From: a virus
Virus record (IMG/VR): IMGVR_UViG_3300006737_000125
Span: 1-29,029 of that record
Length of the DNA stretch: 29,029 nucleotides
Reading direction: 5' to 3' (one strand)
Numbering within the stretch: position 1 is the stretch's first letter; each line of letters begins with the position of its first letter. This document shows, one piece after another, positions 1 through 7,828 of the stretch. The position numbers and the translations under genes were made by a program. The notes beneath the pieces are model-generated. The model did no database searches and was not told the DNA's origin. It saw nothing but the letters and a program-made list of their open reading frames with translations.

Positions 1-1079
1 CTCATCCGCTCCGTAGGGCTCGATGCACCAGCGGCGGTGGTGGAAAATACGAGACGGCCAGGTTTGTCATTAGCGGCATGAGCACCGCTTGCTTGACAAG
101 CAATGCGAGCAACTTTTTGAGACCCCCCATCGGTTGAACGAAAGTCAATAATTCCGATAAAATCGTCAGCAGCTACTGAACTATCTTCTCTTCCAAGTAG
201 TAACTTACCTGCGCTTGAGGTAAATATTTGAACTTTAGCGTTTGCATCGCTTTCTGATTGGTCACTGCTGGTTCCCAGTAACATCCGGCCACTTGAGTCG
301 ATTCGTAGCGCCTCAACCGATGAAGTACGAAACTGCATTGAATTATCAGCGTGATCGTATCTCAGCATTCCTGCAAATTCAGCAGAAGTTGCTGTGTTAT
401 CTCCAAAATAAATGGAGCCTTTGCCGGAAGTTGAAGTTTGGAGAGAGATTATTTCACTTGCAGACGTATTATCACCAAGCTGTAAGTCACGGACAGGCGA
501 CGCCGTGCCTATACCAATCCGATCATTTCCACCATCGACAAACAGCATGTGAGTCTGGCCATTTGACTCGACGCGGAAGTCAACATCATTGCTGCCGTCG
601 TTGAATACAACTTCAGAACTGCCAATCTCTAAACGCTCAACACCACCTGTGGTGACATTCACCTTATCTGCTGCACTACTGAACAGACCACTATCAGTGC
701 CGCCTAACTGAAGGGACGAAGTAGCAGCTGAACCGTCAGCTAAATTAACAGTAAGCCCACTTGCAAGCTTTGAAGTAGTGACGGTCGCATCACCAGGAGT
801 ATTAGTATCTGTTACGTCGCCCTGAATGACACCAAAGAAATCAAGGCTGGCTGCAGGAGCCGTGGTAAAAGTAATCTGATTACCTGCGATGGTGAAATCA
901 GTGAGAGGGTTCTGGATTATACCGCCAACTGAAATCCACAACTGGAGGGCACTTCCAACACTTACGTTCTGGCTTGCGATCTGTAACGTGAATGTCGTCT
1001 GGCTACCATTAAAGCCACCGGAAATGTCGTCTAACTTACGGTTCTGGCCACGAACCAGCTGCTTTCCAATGTAAGGCAC
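1..1079 (-). CDS. Tail fibre protein, N-terminal part (cut by window edge)
   Basis: The reading frame opens with GTG (VPYIGKQLVRGQ...) and runs off the left edge without a stop, so only about 359 residues are seen. The first ~100 residues match the plan of the neighbouring 1036-residue fibre (starts V/M-x-YIG, then DISxxFNGSxTxF, ISxxGxIQ, FFGVI), and a second shared block reads FNDxSNDxDFRVExNG ... GNDRxGIxTxxP. This points to a common virion-attachment domain followed by a different shaft. The body (LRIDSSGRMLLGTSS, DNTSASEIISLQTSTSGKGSIYFGDN) is the beta-strand-rich style of phage fibres that often end in an S74 chaperone, but the C-terminus lies outside. A rho-independent terminator lies just upstream, so this gene probably has its own promoter. 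The start is inferred from the homologous N-terminus, because no ATG fits. Confidence 0.8.
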   Translation of the reverse strand, partial: MPYIGKQLVRGQNRKLDDISGGFNGSQTTFTLQIASQNVSVGSALQLWISVGGIIQNPLTDFTIAGNQITFTTAPAASLDFFGVIQGDVTDTNTPGDATVTTSKLASGLTVNLADGSAATSSLQLGGTDSGLFSSAADKVNVTTGGVERLEIGSSEVVFNDGSNDVDFRVESNGQTHMLFVDGGNDRIGIGTASPVRDLQLGDNTSASEIISLQTSTSGKGSIYFGDNTATSAEFAGMLRYDHADNSMQFRTSSVEALRIDSSGRMLLGTSSDQSESDANAKVQIFTSSAGKLLLGREDSSVAADDFIGIIDFRSTDGGSQKVARIACQASGAHAANDKPGRLVFSTTAAGASSPTERM

Positions 1080-1100
1080 TTTCTAACTACATCTAGATAG

Positions 1101-1114
1101 ATCTATTCTAAAGG
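1101..1114 (-). promoter_or_regulatory. Leader element upstream of the left fibre gene
   Basis: The minus strand carries CCTTTAGAATAGAT here, identical over 14 nt to the block in front of the only plus-strand gene (7829-7842). A perfect TTGACA lies upstream at 1129-1124, but the spacing to TAGAAT is 13 nt, too short for a normal sigma-70 promoter. A -10 with about 17 nt spacing would be the weak ATAGAT. The TAGAATAGATCT core also resembles the TAGGATAGATCT ribosome-binding leader of other fibre genes. It may be a promoter, a translation leader, or both. Confidence 0.4.
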
Positions 1115-1130
1115 TCTTATTCTTGTCAAT

Positions 1131-1157
1131 AAAAAACCACCCCTTGAAGGGATGGTT
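1131..1157 (-). terminator. Rho-independent terminator between the two fibre genes
   Basis: On the minus strand AACCATCCC, loop TTCAA, then GGGGTGGTT forms a stem of nine pairs or more with one G-T pair, followed directly by TTTT and ATT. It lies right after the 76-residue gene and in front of the left fibre gene. It should end the transcript that carries the large S74 fibre. Confidence 0.8.
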
Positions 1158-1164
1158 CAAACGA

Positions 1165-1395
1165 TCAGGCTGCACCACCTCGAGTGACAGCATCATTAAG
1201 AGGATCAAGGTCTTCACTCGTCCAGTAGGTCTTAGTAACCATAATCTGAAGATGCTCGACGTTGCGTGAAACTGTTGCTGTTTCTTCTTCGGTACGGCTG
1301 GACAGGTCCATCAAGTCATTAATGAGATTGACGGAATCCAAAGCTGCAGAATAGTTTTTGGCAATTTCTGCAGCGGTCAAAGTTTCTTCGGACAT
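1165..1395 (-). CDS. Small acidic helical protein following the S74 fibre
   Basis: A 76-residue protein, mostly helical by composition, with an acidic N-terminal half (SEETLTAAEIAKNYSAALDS) and a C-terminal segment MVTKTYWTSEDLDPLNDAV. I recall similar small proteins with a YW-[TS]-x-EDL ending next to fibre genes of marine phages, but no function is known to me. It is the last gene before the terminator and starts about 20 nt after the fibre stop codon, so it is co-transcribed with the fibre. A role as fibre chaperone or assembly helper is only an inference from position. Confidence 0.7.
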   Translation of the reverse strand: MSEETLTAAEIAKNYSAALDSVNLINDLMDLSSRTEEETATVSRNVEHLQIMVTKTYWTSEDLDPLNDAVTRGGAA

Positions 1396-1416
1396 TGTTG
1401 TGTTAAAAAGTAGAGG

Positions 1417-4400
1417 TTAGATGCCTGCAGCATCCAGTCTAGCTTTGAGCGCAGTATTTTCTGCAGACAGTTCCTGCACAGCTTTTACCAGCGGCATCAC
1501 GAACATCTCGTAGCTGATGCCTTGGATGTCTTCATTGTCAACAGTCCAACCAGCAAAGTCAGTGACGTTGTGATCATCTAAGGCTTGCTTTACCTCTTGA
1601 GCAATAAAGCCATACATCTTGTTGGTGTAGCTAGCTTCGGTCTTGCTTGCGTCGTAGCCGTACAAGTCGCTATCAAGCTCAGACGGTGCTTTCCATTTAT
1701 AAGTAACGGTTCTGAGGTCGTTAATAAAACCAAGACCCAAATCAGCATTGGTTTGAATGTCTTTCTTTAGGCGAACATCGGAGCTGCGAGTCCACGATGC
1801 GTTTGATGTGAACTGGTTGTAGACCCTGTTACCTGAGCTGCCAAAAGTAAAATAATTATCGCCTATAGCCGAAATGCTTGTACCGATTGTAATTGAATAT
1901 ACTTGGCTATTTGCAGCAGCGTCAGCGTTATAACCAACGCAAATATTTGAAGCGCCAGTAGTAATTGCGACACCCGCACCTTTGCCAATTGCAGTGTTGT
2001 TATTGCCAGTGGTGACGTTATAAAGAGCACTTAAACCAACCGCTGTGTTATTAATAGCACTGGTATTGTTATAAAGAGCTTCTTTTCCAAAGGCTGCGTT
2101 GCTGTGACCAGTTGTGTTGGTAAACAAAGCAGCACGTCCGGTAGCCGTATTATCTGAAGCAGTGGTGTTGTTATAAAGAGCAGCCCATCCAGCGGCGGTG
2201 TTTTTACTTCCAGTGGTGTTGCTATATAAAGCTTGATACCCATTAGCTGCACATTCAGCGCCAGTAGTGTTTGTATAAAAAGCTTTATATCCGACAACAC
2301 TATTAAAGCTGCCAGTAGTATTGTTAAAAGAAGATTGAGAACCGACCGTAACATTTCCCGTGCCAGTGGTGCTATAAACCAAAGAATTAAATCCAACAGC
2401 TACATTGTCAGATCCAGTGGTGTTAGCAGTAAGAGCACCTTGTCCTATGGCAGTGTTTTGATCAGCAGTAGTGTTTGCGTAAAGAGCTTTTCGTCCAACG
2501 GCTGTGTTGCTATCACCACTGACGCTGCTATAGAGAGCCTTAAACCCGATGGCTGTGTTGTTATCAGATTGGGTATTTGAATAAAGAGCTTGTCGCCCAA
2601 CAGCTACGTTGTTACCACCAATGGTGTTAGCCCAAAGAGCTTGGTAACCAATAGCTTCGTTGTTAGCGCCAGTGGTATTGGTATAAAGGGCTTGGTATCC
2701 AATGGCGTTATTTTGAGCACCAGTGGTGTTGTTATACAGGGCTCTATACCCGTGAGCGGCGTTGTTAGCAGCAGTAGTGTTGGATCCGAGAGCGCCTTCT
2801 CCGGTAGCTGTGTTTCTAATGCCAGTGGTGTTGGCAGTAAGAGCTAAGTATCCATTAGCCGTGTTATCAGAACCAGTAGTGTTGGCGTATAAAGCGTTAA
2901 ATCCGTTAGCTACGTTGTAATTACCAGTAGTGTTGCTATATAAAACTTGGGCTCCGTTAGCTGTGTTTCTAATGCCTGTGGTGTTGGAATAAATGGCTCG
3001 GTATCCGCTAGCTGTGTTCTCGACGCCAGTGGTGTTTGCCTGGAGAGCACTGCTTCCAGTAGCTGTGTTATTAGCTCCAGTGGTGTTTGCTTCTAAAGCT
3101 CTAAAACCGAGGGCAATGTTAGATGCACCTGTTGTATTTGCTTCTAACGCTTCTTGGCCGAACGCGCAGTTAAAATCAGCAGTGGTTGTATTTTCTCCAG
3201 CTAATGTGCCAAAAAAGCTATTGTTAGATCCCGTTGTAACTGATTTTCCAGCATGCTTACCAAAGGCACTGTTGCTGCCACCAGTGGTGTTTGAATCAAG
3301 CGCTTGTGAACCGACTGCAGTGTTACTGCTGCCAGTGGTGTTCTCTTCTAAAGCTTGATAACCCACAGCCGTATTATCGCCAGCGGTCGTATTCTTTTGC
3401 AGTGCTTCATTGCCAACTGCTACGTTATTGTTTCCTGTAGTTACTGTGTCTAAAGCGATATAACCGACGGCAACATTATGCGTTCCAGTGGTTAAGTTTG
3501 CTAAAGCATTGCTACCTAACGCTGTGTTTTCGCCCCCCGTAGTGCAATCGGTAAGAGCCGATCTGCCGACAGCAGTGTTGTTATCTGCAGTAGTGTTTGC
3601 ATCGAGAGCAAGATAACCAACGGATACGTTGCTAGCACCAGTGGTGTTTGCTCCAAGTGCATCTGCGCCAACAGCAACATTTTTTAAACCTGAAGTATTT
3701 GCATCTAGTGCGTTGTTGCCAACAACCGTGTTTGTCGCAACGTCACCCGCTCCACGGCCAACAGTGACCTCATGGATTAAGGCGTCTCCACCATCAACAT
3801 CAAGAAGTGCTGAAGGAGTTGCAGTAGAGATACCTACCCTGTCATTACCTGCATCTATGTGTAGAAGGTTGGCATCACCATTCCCTTCAACGCGGAAATC
3901 TAAATCATTACTTGCATCGTTAAATACAATTTCTGCGCTGCCAAACGAAGCACGCTCAACACCACCTGTCGTGATGATAATTTCATCAGACGCAGGACGT
4001 GCAAGGCCTGTGTTCGTATCTGACGTGAAAAAGATGCTTGGACTAGCAGCAGATCCGTCAGCAAAGCCACTGCTCAGACCAGTCGCACTAAATACACCAA
4101 CCTCAGTACCAGCACATGCAATGCCGATTTCATTAGCTGCTTTTGAGAAGAACCCAGTATCTTTGTCCGTGACGAAGGTGATAGAGGGCGCGGCGACACT
4201 GCCTGCCGGGAAATCAACACCTACATTGACATAATCAGCACCAGCAAGAATTACACCAAAGAAGCTTGCACCACCTGATGGTGCTGAGCTAAATACAATA
4301 TTACCGCCGCTAAGATTAAAACCTGATGAGCCTGTAGGATCAGGCTCTTGAATAACACCAGCGATTGAAATTAAACATTGCTGGGGGTTAATTGGTAAAG

Positions 4401-4527
4401 GTACAGGTGCTGCACCACCTACTTGTAGGGCAAAACTTGTAACACTGCCATTGAAAGAAGAACTAATATCATCAATGATCAGATAACTTTGAAAAGCTAC
4501 CTCAAGGTCGTTACCGATGTAAGCCAT
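1417..4527 (-). CDS. Large tail fibre with 17-residue repeats and C-terminal S74 chaperone
   Basis: A 1036-residue fibre. Residues 1-105 form the attachment-type N-terminus shared with the left-edge fibre. Residues ~110-260 are beta-rich spacers (SIFFTSDTNTGLARP, DFRVEGNG, GNDRVGIST). Residues 276-870 hold about 35 tandem 17-residue units of the type xNTTGxxNTAxGxxALx, resembling the left-handed parallel beta-roll heads of trimeric adhesins. Residues ~913-1036 are a Peptidase_S74 intramolecular chaperone: SDVRLKKDI, then YGFIAQEV, ISYEMFVMPLVKAVQEL and a C-terminal coiled coil. Ser916 and Lys921 have the five-residue spacing of the known S74 Ser-Lys dyad, so autocleavage just before Ser916 is expected after trimer folding. 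It most likely forms the long receptor-binding fibre. The start ATG gives MAYIGND, matching the paralogue. Confidence 0.92.
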   Translation of the reverse strand: MAYIGNDLEVAFQSYLIIDDISSSFNGSVTSFALQVGGAAPVPLPINPQQCLISIAGVIQEPDPTGSSGFNLSGGNIVFSSAPSGGASFFGVILAGADYVNVGVDFPAGSVAAPSITFVTDKDTGFFSKAANEIGIACAGTEVGVFSATGLSSGFADGSAASPSIFFTSDTNTGLARPASDEIIITTGGVERASFGSAEIVFNDASNDLDFRVEGNGDANLLHIDAGNDRVGISTATPSALLDVDGGDALIHEVTVGRGAGDVATNTVVGNNALDANTSGLKNVAVGADALGANTTGASNVSVGYLALDANTTADNNTAVGRSALTDCTTGGENTALGSNALANLTTGTHNVAVGYIALDTVTTGNNNVAVGNEALQKNTTAGDNTAVGYQALEENTTGSSNTAVGSQALDSNTTGGSNSAFGKHAGKSVTTGSNNSFFGTLAGENTTTADFNCAFGQEALEANTTGASNIALGFRALEANTTGANNTATGSSALQANTTGVENTASGYRAIYSNTTGIRNTANGAQVLYSNTTGNYNVANGFNALYANTTGSDNTANGYLALTANTTGIRNTATGEGALGSNTTAANNAAHGYRALYNNTTGAQNNAIGYQALYTNTTGANNEAIGYQALWANTIGGNNVAVGRQALYSNTQSDNNTAIGFKALYSSVSGDSNTAVGRKALYANTTADQNTAIGQGALTANTTGSDNVAVGFNSLVYSTTGTGNVTVGSQSSFNNTTGSFNSVVGYKAFYTNTTGAECAANGYQALYSNTTGSKNTAAGWAALYNNTTASDNTATGRAALFTNTTGHSNAAFGKEALYNNTSAINNTAVGLSALYNVTTGNNNTAIGKGAGVAITTGASNICVGYNADAAANSQVYSITIGTSISAIGDNYFTFGSSGNRVYNQFTSNASWTRSSDVRLKKDIQTNADLGLGFINDLRTVTYKWKAPSELDSDLYGYDASKTEASYTNKMYGFIAQEVKQALDDHNVTDFAGWTVDNEDIQGISYEMFVMPLVKAVQELSAENTALKARLDAAGI
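1918..3702 (-). repeat. About 35 tandem 51-bp coding repeats in the fibre gene
   Basis: Units of 17 codons run without a break from residue 276 to 870. The consensus is xNTTGxxNTAxGxxALx; the Gly and the first Asn/Thr positions are the most constant, while the two residues after TTG and the residues after the second Gly vary most. DNA copies have diverged (GTTNTA, AGTGGTGTT and AAGAGC words recur on the plus strand), so the array is old but still a substrate for unequal recombination that would change fibre length. Confidence 0.9.
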
Positions 4528-4536
4528 TTAAAATTT

Positions 4537-4833
4537 TTACAGACTGGGCTGGACAGGCCAACTGATATCTTCTAATCTAGCAGCCTGATAAGTTTGAGGA
4601 AGATCACGAAGTGCTTGTCTGTATGCAGCCCAAGCGGCCTGATCAATGGTAGAGCCTGGGGTCATCACCCAGTCAGTGGAACGTAAGAGAGCGTCCCTTT
4701 TCTGTCTTACTACTCGCCAAGAAGAATCTTCCTGCGAAAGAATTGCGACAGGATTAAGAAGAGCTTCCAGCTCCTCTACACGAAGAGTTAACGCCTTTAC
4801 TAATTCTGTAGCTTCATTAGTTGTTAAACCCAT
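4537..4833 (-). CDS. Tail assembly chaperone-like protein (Phage_tail_APC type)
   Basis: 98 residues. An N-terminal coiled coil (ELVKALTLRVEELEALL) is followed by the signature RQKRDALLRSTDWVMTPG, WAAYRQALRDLPQTY and DISWPVQP. The RDxLLxxTDW...WxxYRQALRDLP...WP pattern is that of the phage tail assembly chaperone family APC (pfam16778), often encoded beside fibre genes and thought to help fibre folding or attachment. It sits between two fibre/structural genes with 9 nt to the downstream fibre and 6 nt from the upstream gene. Family assignment is from the motif; the exact partner is inferred to be the 1036-residue fibre. Confidence 0.8.
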   Translation of the reverse strand: MGLTTNEATELVKALTLRVEELEALLNPVAILSQEDSSWRVVRQKRDALLRSTDWVMTPGSTIDQAAWAAYRQALRDLPQTYQAARLEDISWPVQPSL

Positions 4834-4839
4834 GACCTA

Positions 4840-5184
4840 TTAAGGAGTCTGCTCTAAGTAGCTAATTGATAGATCTAGAGCTGTTGCCGTATTGCTACGC
4901 GCTCTAAGTACATCATTTGATTCAAGAATAATTTTTGATCCCGAAATCACCTCGAGGGTAGAACCCGCAGGAACTGGCGCATTACGAATTAGATAAACAT
5001 CGTCGCCGGTGTTTGTGACCAAATAAATATCAACATCAGCGCTACTACTGGCTTTATTTGAAACAAGACAGCTAAGCAAAACCAAGGTTGCAGTGTTTCC
5101 TACAGTAAGAACGTTAGTTGCGGAATCTGTGATTACCGTAGTAACGAGGCTTGACTTGGTGTCGATTTTAAAAGTGTTTGCCAT
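4840..5184 (-). CDS. Small beta-rich virion protein of the fibre module
   Basis: 114 residues with alternating hydrophobic strands: TKSSLVTTVITDSATNVLTV, ATLVLLSCLVSNKASSSADVDIYLV, and VLRARSNTATALDLSISYLEQ near the end. No catalytic motif and no membrane segment. The pattern fits a single beta-sandwich domain of the kind found in small marine-phage structural proteins. The start is preceded by TTAGGATAAT, the same ribosome-binding leader found upstream of the 134- and 393-residue genes. The gap to the upstream gene is 1 nt, so translation is probably coupled. Function is unknown beyond a likely accessory tail or baseplate part. Confidence 0.7.
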   Translation of the reverse strand: MANTFKIDTKSSLVTTVITDSATNVLTVGNTATLVLLSCLVSNKASSSADVDIYLVTNTGDDVYLIRNAPVPAGSTLEVISGSKIILESNDVLRARSNTATALDLSISYLEQTP

Positions 5185-5185
5185 A

Positions 5186-5590
5186 TTATCCTAAGGCGAC
5201 AATCAGAGCGAGGTTTTCGGATGAATCGAATGCACCGCTTACTGTCAAACTTCCAGTAATCGTGACATTACCAGGAACGCTAATAGCGCCAGCTGAATCT
5301 ATTGTAAGCCTAGCAACACCACCCGTCACGAATGACACTTGGTCAGGTCCCGGTGAAATAATTCCGGTGTTGGGATCAGAGGCAAATTTTAAAGCGCAAC
5401 TACTTAATGAGCCTAAAGCAAGTTGAGAATTACTCCCATCATCTCTGAGAAGAGGAAAGCCTCCTACTGTTGCTGCATCGTGTATTACGCATGCATTCTT
5501 ATCAGTGTCGACAGTAACTTCACCAGCAGCGCCTGTAAAGACTGAATGCTGGACAGTTGTGCCTCTGCGGAATTGTACTTGGGTTGCCAT
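5186..5590 (-). CDS. Fibre protein with Mtd-type N-terminal domain
   Basis: 134 residues. Residues 1-50 (TQVQFRRGTTVQHSVFTGAAGEVTVDTDKNACVIHD, split by GG-FPL) match the Major tropism determinant N-terminal domain family (Mtd_N): Q-FRRGT, H-x-F-TGAxGEVTVDTDK, V-HD. This small intertwined domain attaches receptor-binding trimers to phage tails. The rest (FASDPNTGIISPGPDQVSFVTGGVARLTIDSAGAI, then VPGNVTITGSLTVSG) is the short beta-shaft common in fibres. The protein is too short to hold a separate receptor domain, so it may be a stub fibre or adaptor. The start is set by the leader TAGGATAGATCT directly before ATGGCAAC. Confidence 0.82.
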   Translation of the reverse strand: MATQVQFRRGTTVQHSVFTGAAGEVTVDTDKNACVIHDAATVGGFPLLRDDGSNSQLALGSLSSCALKFASDPNTGIISPGPDQVSFVTGGVARLTIDSAGAISVPGNVTITGSLTVSGAFDSSENLALIVALG

Positions 5591-5594
5591 AGAT

Positions 5595-6776
5595 CTATCC
5601 TAATGCAACTGCAATTGCGGTAGCAAAATCTTCTGTAGCGATTGTTCCGCTCGAATTAGGAACGGTCATCGTTCGAGTTGTCGAGGATGCTATACCAGAA
5701 CACTCGAAAGCAAGTTGTTTTGTGTTGTCTGAATCATCTCTAACTCTAAAGCCACTATCGTTAGTCACTAATGCAGCTGAAGTTATTGATGTCAAGCCTG
5801 CAATAGTCGTGGCTGAACTACCTAAAGCAATTGAGGTAGAGCCAACCGTCACTGTGGAGTTTGCTAGTTGAGAATTAGGTATTGCATTTGTACCGAACTC
5901 CCCTGTCGAGCTGTTATACGTAAGCCCCGATCCTGATGCAACACTTAAATGAGCACGTACTTCACTAGCACTCGGCCCTGTGTAAGTTATTACTCCTGTC
6001 GAGTTGTTATAAGCAAGACTTCCATCCCCACCAGCGTCAGTGACTGAGATTTCACCTCTTATGTTTGCAGCTGTAACTTTTGTATAAGTAAAAGCACCTG
6101 TTGAATTGTTATACGCTAAAGATCCATGTCCCGTTCCGCTGTTACTTGCGCTTAGAGAGGTGAGTAGCGCTACAGTGCCACCGGCATCTGGAAAAAGTAT
6201 TGAACGATCTGCAGTGGCATTCGTTACTGAAATAGTTGTTTCGTTCGCATCAGCACTAGAACCTTCAAATGTAATCCCAGAGGAATTTAGAAGTATTCCG
6301 TTTGCTGCATCTGCTGCACCAACTCGTACGGTAGTTGTACCTTCAAGTGTGGTGGATGTGAGAGACGTAAGACCAGCAACTGTGGTTGCAGTGGCACCAA
6401 GTGCAATGCTTGTCGAACCAACCGTTAACGAGCTGTTTGCTAGCTGGCTATTAGGTATTGCACTTGTACCAAATTCTCCTGACCCGTTGTTATACGTAAG
6501 CCCCGATCCTGATGCAACACTTAAATGAGCACGTACTTCACTTGCACTTGATCCTGTATAAGTAATTACACCGGTGCTTGAATTGTAAGCAAGAGACCCA
6601 TCGCCTCCGGAATCAGTAACAGATATTGCACCTCTTGCTCTGGCATTTGTAAAGTACTGATTAGTGCCTTCAGACAGATCAGAAGTACTATTTCCAGCAA
6701 GATTTAACTTATCCGAAGAGGTGTTTAGCTCCTGGATAAACCCTGAATTTAGGATTAATGAGTTTTTTGTTGCCAT
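5595..6776 (-). CDS. Tail fibre protein with internal duplication
   Basis: 393 residues. After a short head (LILNSGFIQELNTSSDKLNL) comes DLSEGTNQYFTNARARGAIS, a widespread marine phage fibre motif. A ~92-residue module (ISVTDSGGDGSLAYN ... ASEVRAHLSVASGSGLTYN ... IPNSQLANSSLTVGSTSIAL ... AGLTSLTS) occurs at residues ~50-142 and again at ~242-334, exactly 192 codons apart. A linker with SVTNATADRSILFPDAGGTVAL lies between. The C-terminus (RTMTVPNSSGTIATEDFATAIAVALG) resembles the end of the neighbouring 134-residue protein (ENLALIVALG). No enzyme motif is seen. It is preceded by TAGGATAGATCC and starts ATGGCAAC. Confidence 0.82.
   Translation of the reverse strand: MATKNSLILNSGFIQELNTSSDKLNLAGNSTSDLSEGTNQYFTNARARGAISVTDSGGDGSLAYNSSTGVITYTGSSASEVRAHLSVASGSGLTYNNGSGEFGTSAIPNSQLANSSLTVGSTSIALGATATTVAGLTSLTSTTLEGTTTVRVGAADAANGILLNSSGITFEGSSADANETTISVTNATADRSILFPDAGGTVALLTSLSASNSGTGHGSLAYNNSTGAFTYTKVTAANIRGEISVTDAGGDGSLAYNNSTGVITYTGPSASEVRAHLSVASGSGLTYNSSTGEFGTNAIPNSQLANSTVTVGSTSIALGSSATTIAGLTSITSAALVTNDSGFRVRDDSDNTKQLAFECSGIASSTTRTMTVPNSSGTIATEDFATAIAVALG
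5913..6542 (-). repeat. Pair of 54-bp perfect direct repeats inside the duplicated fibre
   Basis: Positions 5913-5966 and 6489-6542 are identical over 54 bp and lie exactly 576 bp apart (192 codons, in frame). They encode SEVRAHLSVASGSGLTYN in both copies. The rest of the duplicated module is similar but diverged, so this block has been homogenised by recombination or kept under strong constraint. Confidence 0.9.
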
Positions 6777-6801
6777 GGATCTATCCTATCAGTGGTAAAA
6801 A

Positions 6802-7263
6802 TTAACTCAGAAGAATCGGAGGTTCTAATTGAATGATTAAGTTTGCTGTTGTAGACGCCTCACCTACTCTCACTAGATATTGTCCAGCTGTCGATGGTGG
6901 TGTTGCTGTTATACCCCCGTAGCCTGTAGCAAGGTAAAACGGATCTCCTGCATCTAAACCAGAAGTAGCGAGGACACCGATCGTAAGAACACGAACTTCT
7001 TCGCCTGCATTCTTTGCGGTCTGAGCAAAACCGACAACCGTAGCTTCATCAAGCGTTCCCGCAGCTCGCGCTAAACCAACCTTGCCATCTGAAGAACGTG
7101 AATAAAGAGCTGCACCCTGAGTCACATTTTCAAAGGCTAAAGCACCAAAACCAGCAACTGCATAGACAGTTTTACCTGCCATGGTGTCTTTCAAGTCAAT
7201 GAGTACTTGAGTAAACCCCTCGGCATTTGAAGAGTATGGTTTGTAATTACTGACTCCTGCCAT
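6802..7263 (-). CDS. Fibre/decoration-type virion protein, paralogue A
   Basis: 153 residues. It starts with SNYKPYSSNAEGFTQVLIDLKDTM and continues with FENVTQGAALYSRSSDGKVGLARAAGTLDEATVVGFA and GDPFYLATGYGGITATPPSTAGQYLVRVGEASTTA, ending IIQLEPPILL. The order SSDGKVG, DEAxVVGFA, GDxxYL, PPS-G-YLVRVGEA, QLEPP is repeated almost exactly in the upstream gene, so the two are tandem paralogues. The GDxxYLs...PP..G.yvvrVGea pattern occurs in beta-sandwich proteins decorating phage heads or tail fibres. Its ATG overlaps the stop of the upstream paralogue (TGATG), so expression is coupled. Confidence 0.78.
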   Translation of the reverse strand: MAGVSNYKPYSSNAEGFTQVLIDLKDTMAGKTVYAVAGFGALAFENVTQGAALYSRSSDGKVGLARAAGTLDEATVVGFAQTAKNAGEEVRVLTIGVLATSGLDAGDPFYLATGYGGITATPPSTAGQYLVRVGEASTTANLIIQLEPPILLS

Positions 7264-7790
7264 CAGTTCAGTCTCATTGGAGGTTCAAGTTGAATGCTAA
7301 ATTTGGATGTAGTTGCTCCTTCACCAACACGTGCTACAAATTCACCAGATCCTGTAGGTGATGATGTGGCTATAGCTCCAGGCGTCGTGCTGAGAAAGTA
7401 CACATCGCCTGGGTCGATAGCGCTTGGATAATCAAGTAATCCAGCAACAAGTACTTTTACAATTGCACCTGATGCCGCAGCATCATCTGCAAAACCAACA
7501 ACAAGAGCTTCGTCCTGTGTACCATCAGCCTGAGCTTTACCTACTTGCCCATCACTACTTCTCATATACAGTGCGTCGCCGTCAGCCACGGACTCGAAAG
7601 TGGTGGCGTCAAAACCGATCCTTTCTGGTGAAAATACAGGGAAACCTTCTTTTAGATCGATAACTGCATCAACCAGGCCACGATAGTTTGGCTCGTAAGG
7701 TTGCCGAGTCATTGTGAAGGCATTGGCAGTCATTAGGTCTACTAAGACTGCAATTGCGCCTTCTACATTGGGCTCATAGCCGGTTGCCAT
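7263..7790 (-). CDS. Fibre/decoration-type virion protein, paralogue B
   Basis: 175 residues. The N-terminus contains two copies of a short motif: YEPNVEGAIAVLVDLM and YEPNYRGLVDAVIDLKE, a third version of which opens the downstream paralogue. The main domain follows: FESVADGDALYMRSSDGQVGKAQADGTQDEALVVGFAD, then GDVYFLSTTPGAIATSSPTGSGEFVARVGEGATTS and IQLEPPMRLN. It probably forms homo- or hetero-oligomers with paralogue A. It is the first gene of the leftward fibre module, facing the divergent plus-strand gene across 69 nt of AT-rich sequence, so a leftward promoter may lie between them. Confidence 0.78.
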   Translation of the reverse strand: MATGYEPNVEGAIAVLVDLMTANAFTMTRQPYEPNYRGLVDAVIDLKEGFPVFSPERIGFDATTFESVADGDALYMRSSDGQVGKAQADGTQDEALVVGFADDAAASGAIVKVLVAGLLDYPSAIDPGDVYFLSTTPGAIATSSPTGSGEFVARVGEGATTSKFSIQLEPPMRLN

Positions 7791-7828
7791 ATTTCAACCC
7801 TATAATTAATAATTCTAAATTGATTGAC

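Noticed and set aside
242-604. Open frame on the plus strand within the left fibre gene
   Set aside because: It lies opposite a coherent fibre coding frame and its product (HCWFPV, CYLQNKWSLCRKL) has no domain-like pattern; it is a shadow.
2233-3358. Several long open frames on the plus strand across the fibre repeat array
   Set aside because: They arise because the 51-bp repeats keep the opposite frames open; the products are monotonous Ser/Val repeats.
3629-4234. 201-codon plus-strand frame
   Set aside because: Shadow of the fibre gene; no ribosome site and low-complexity Ala/Pro/Ser product.
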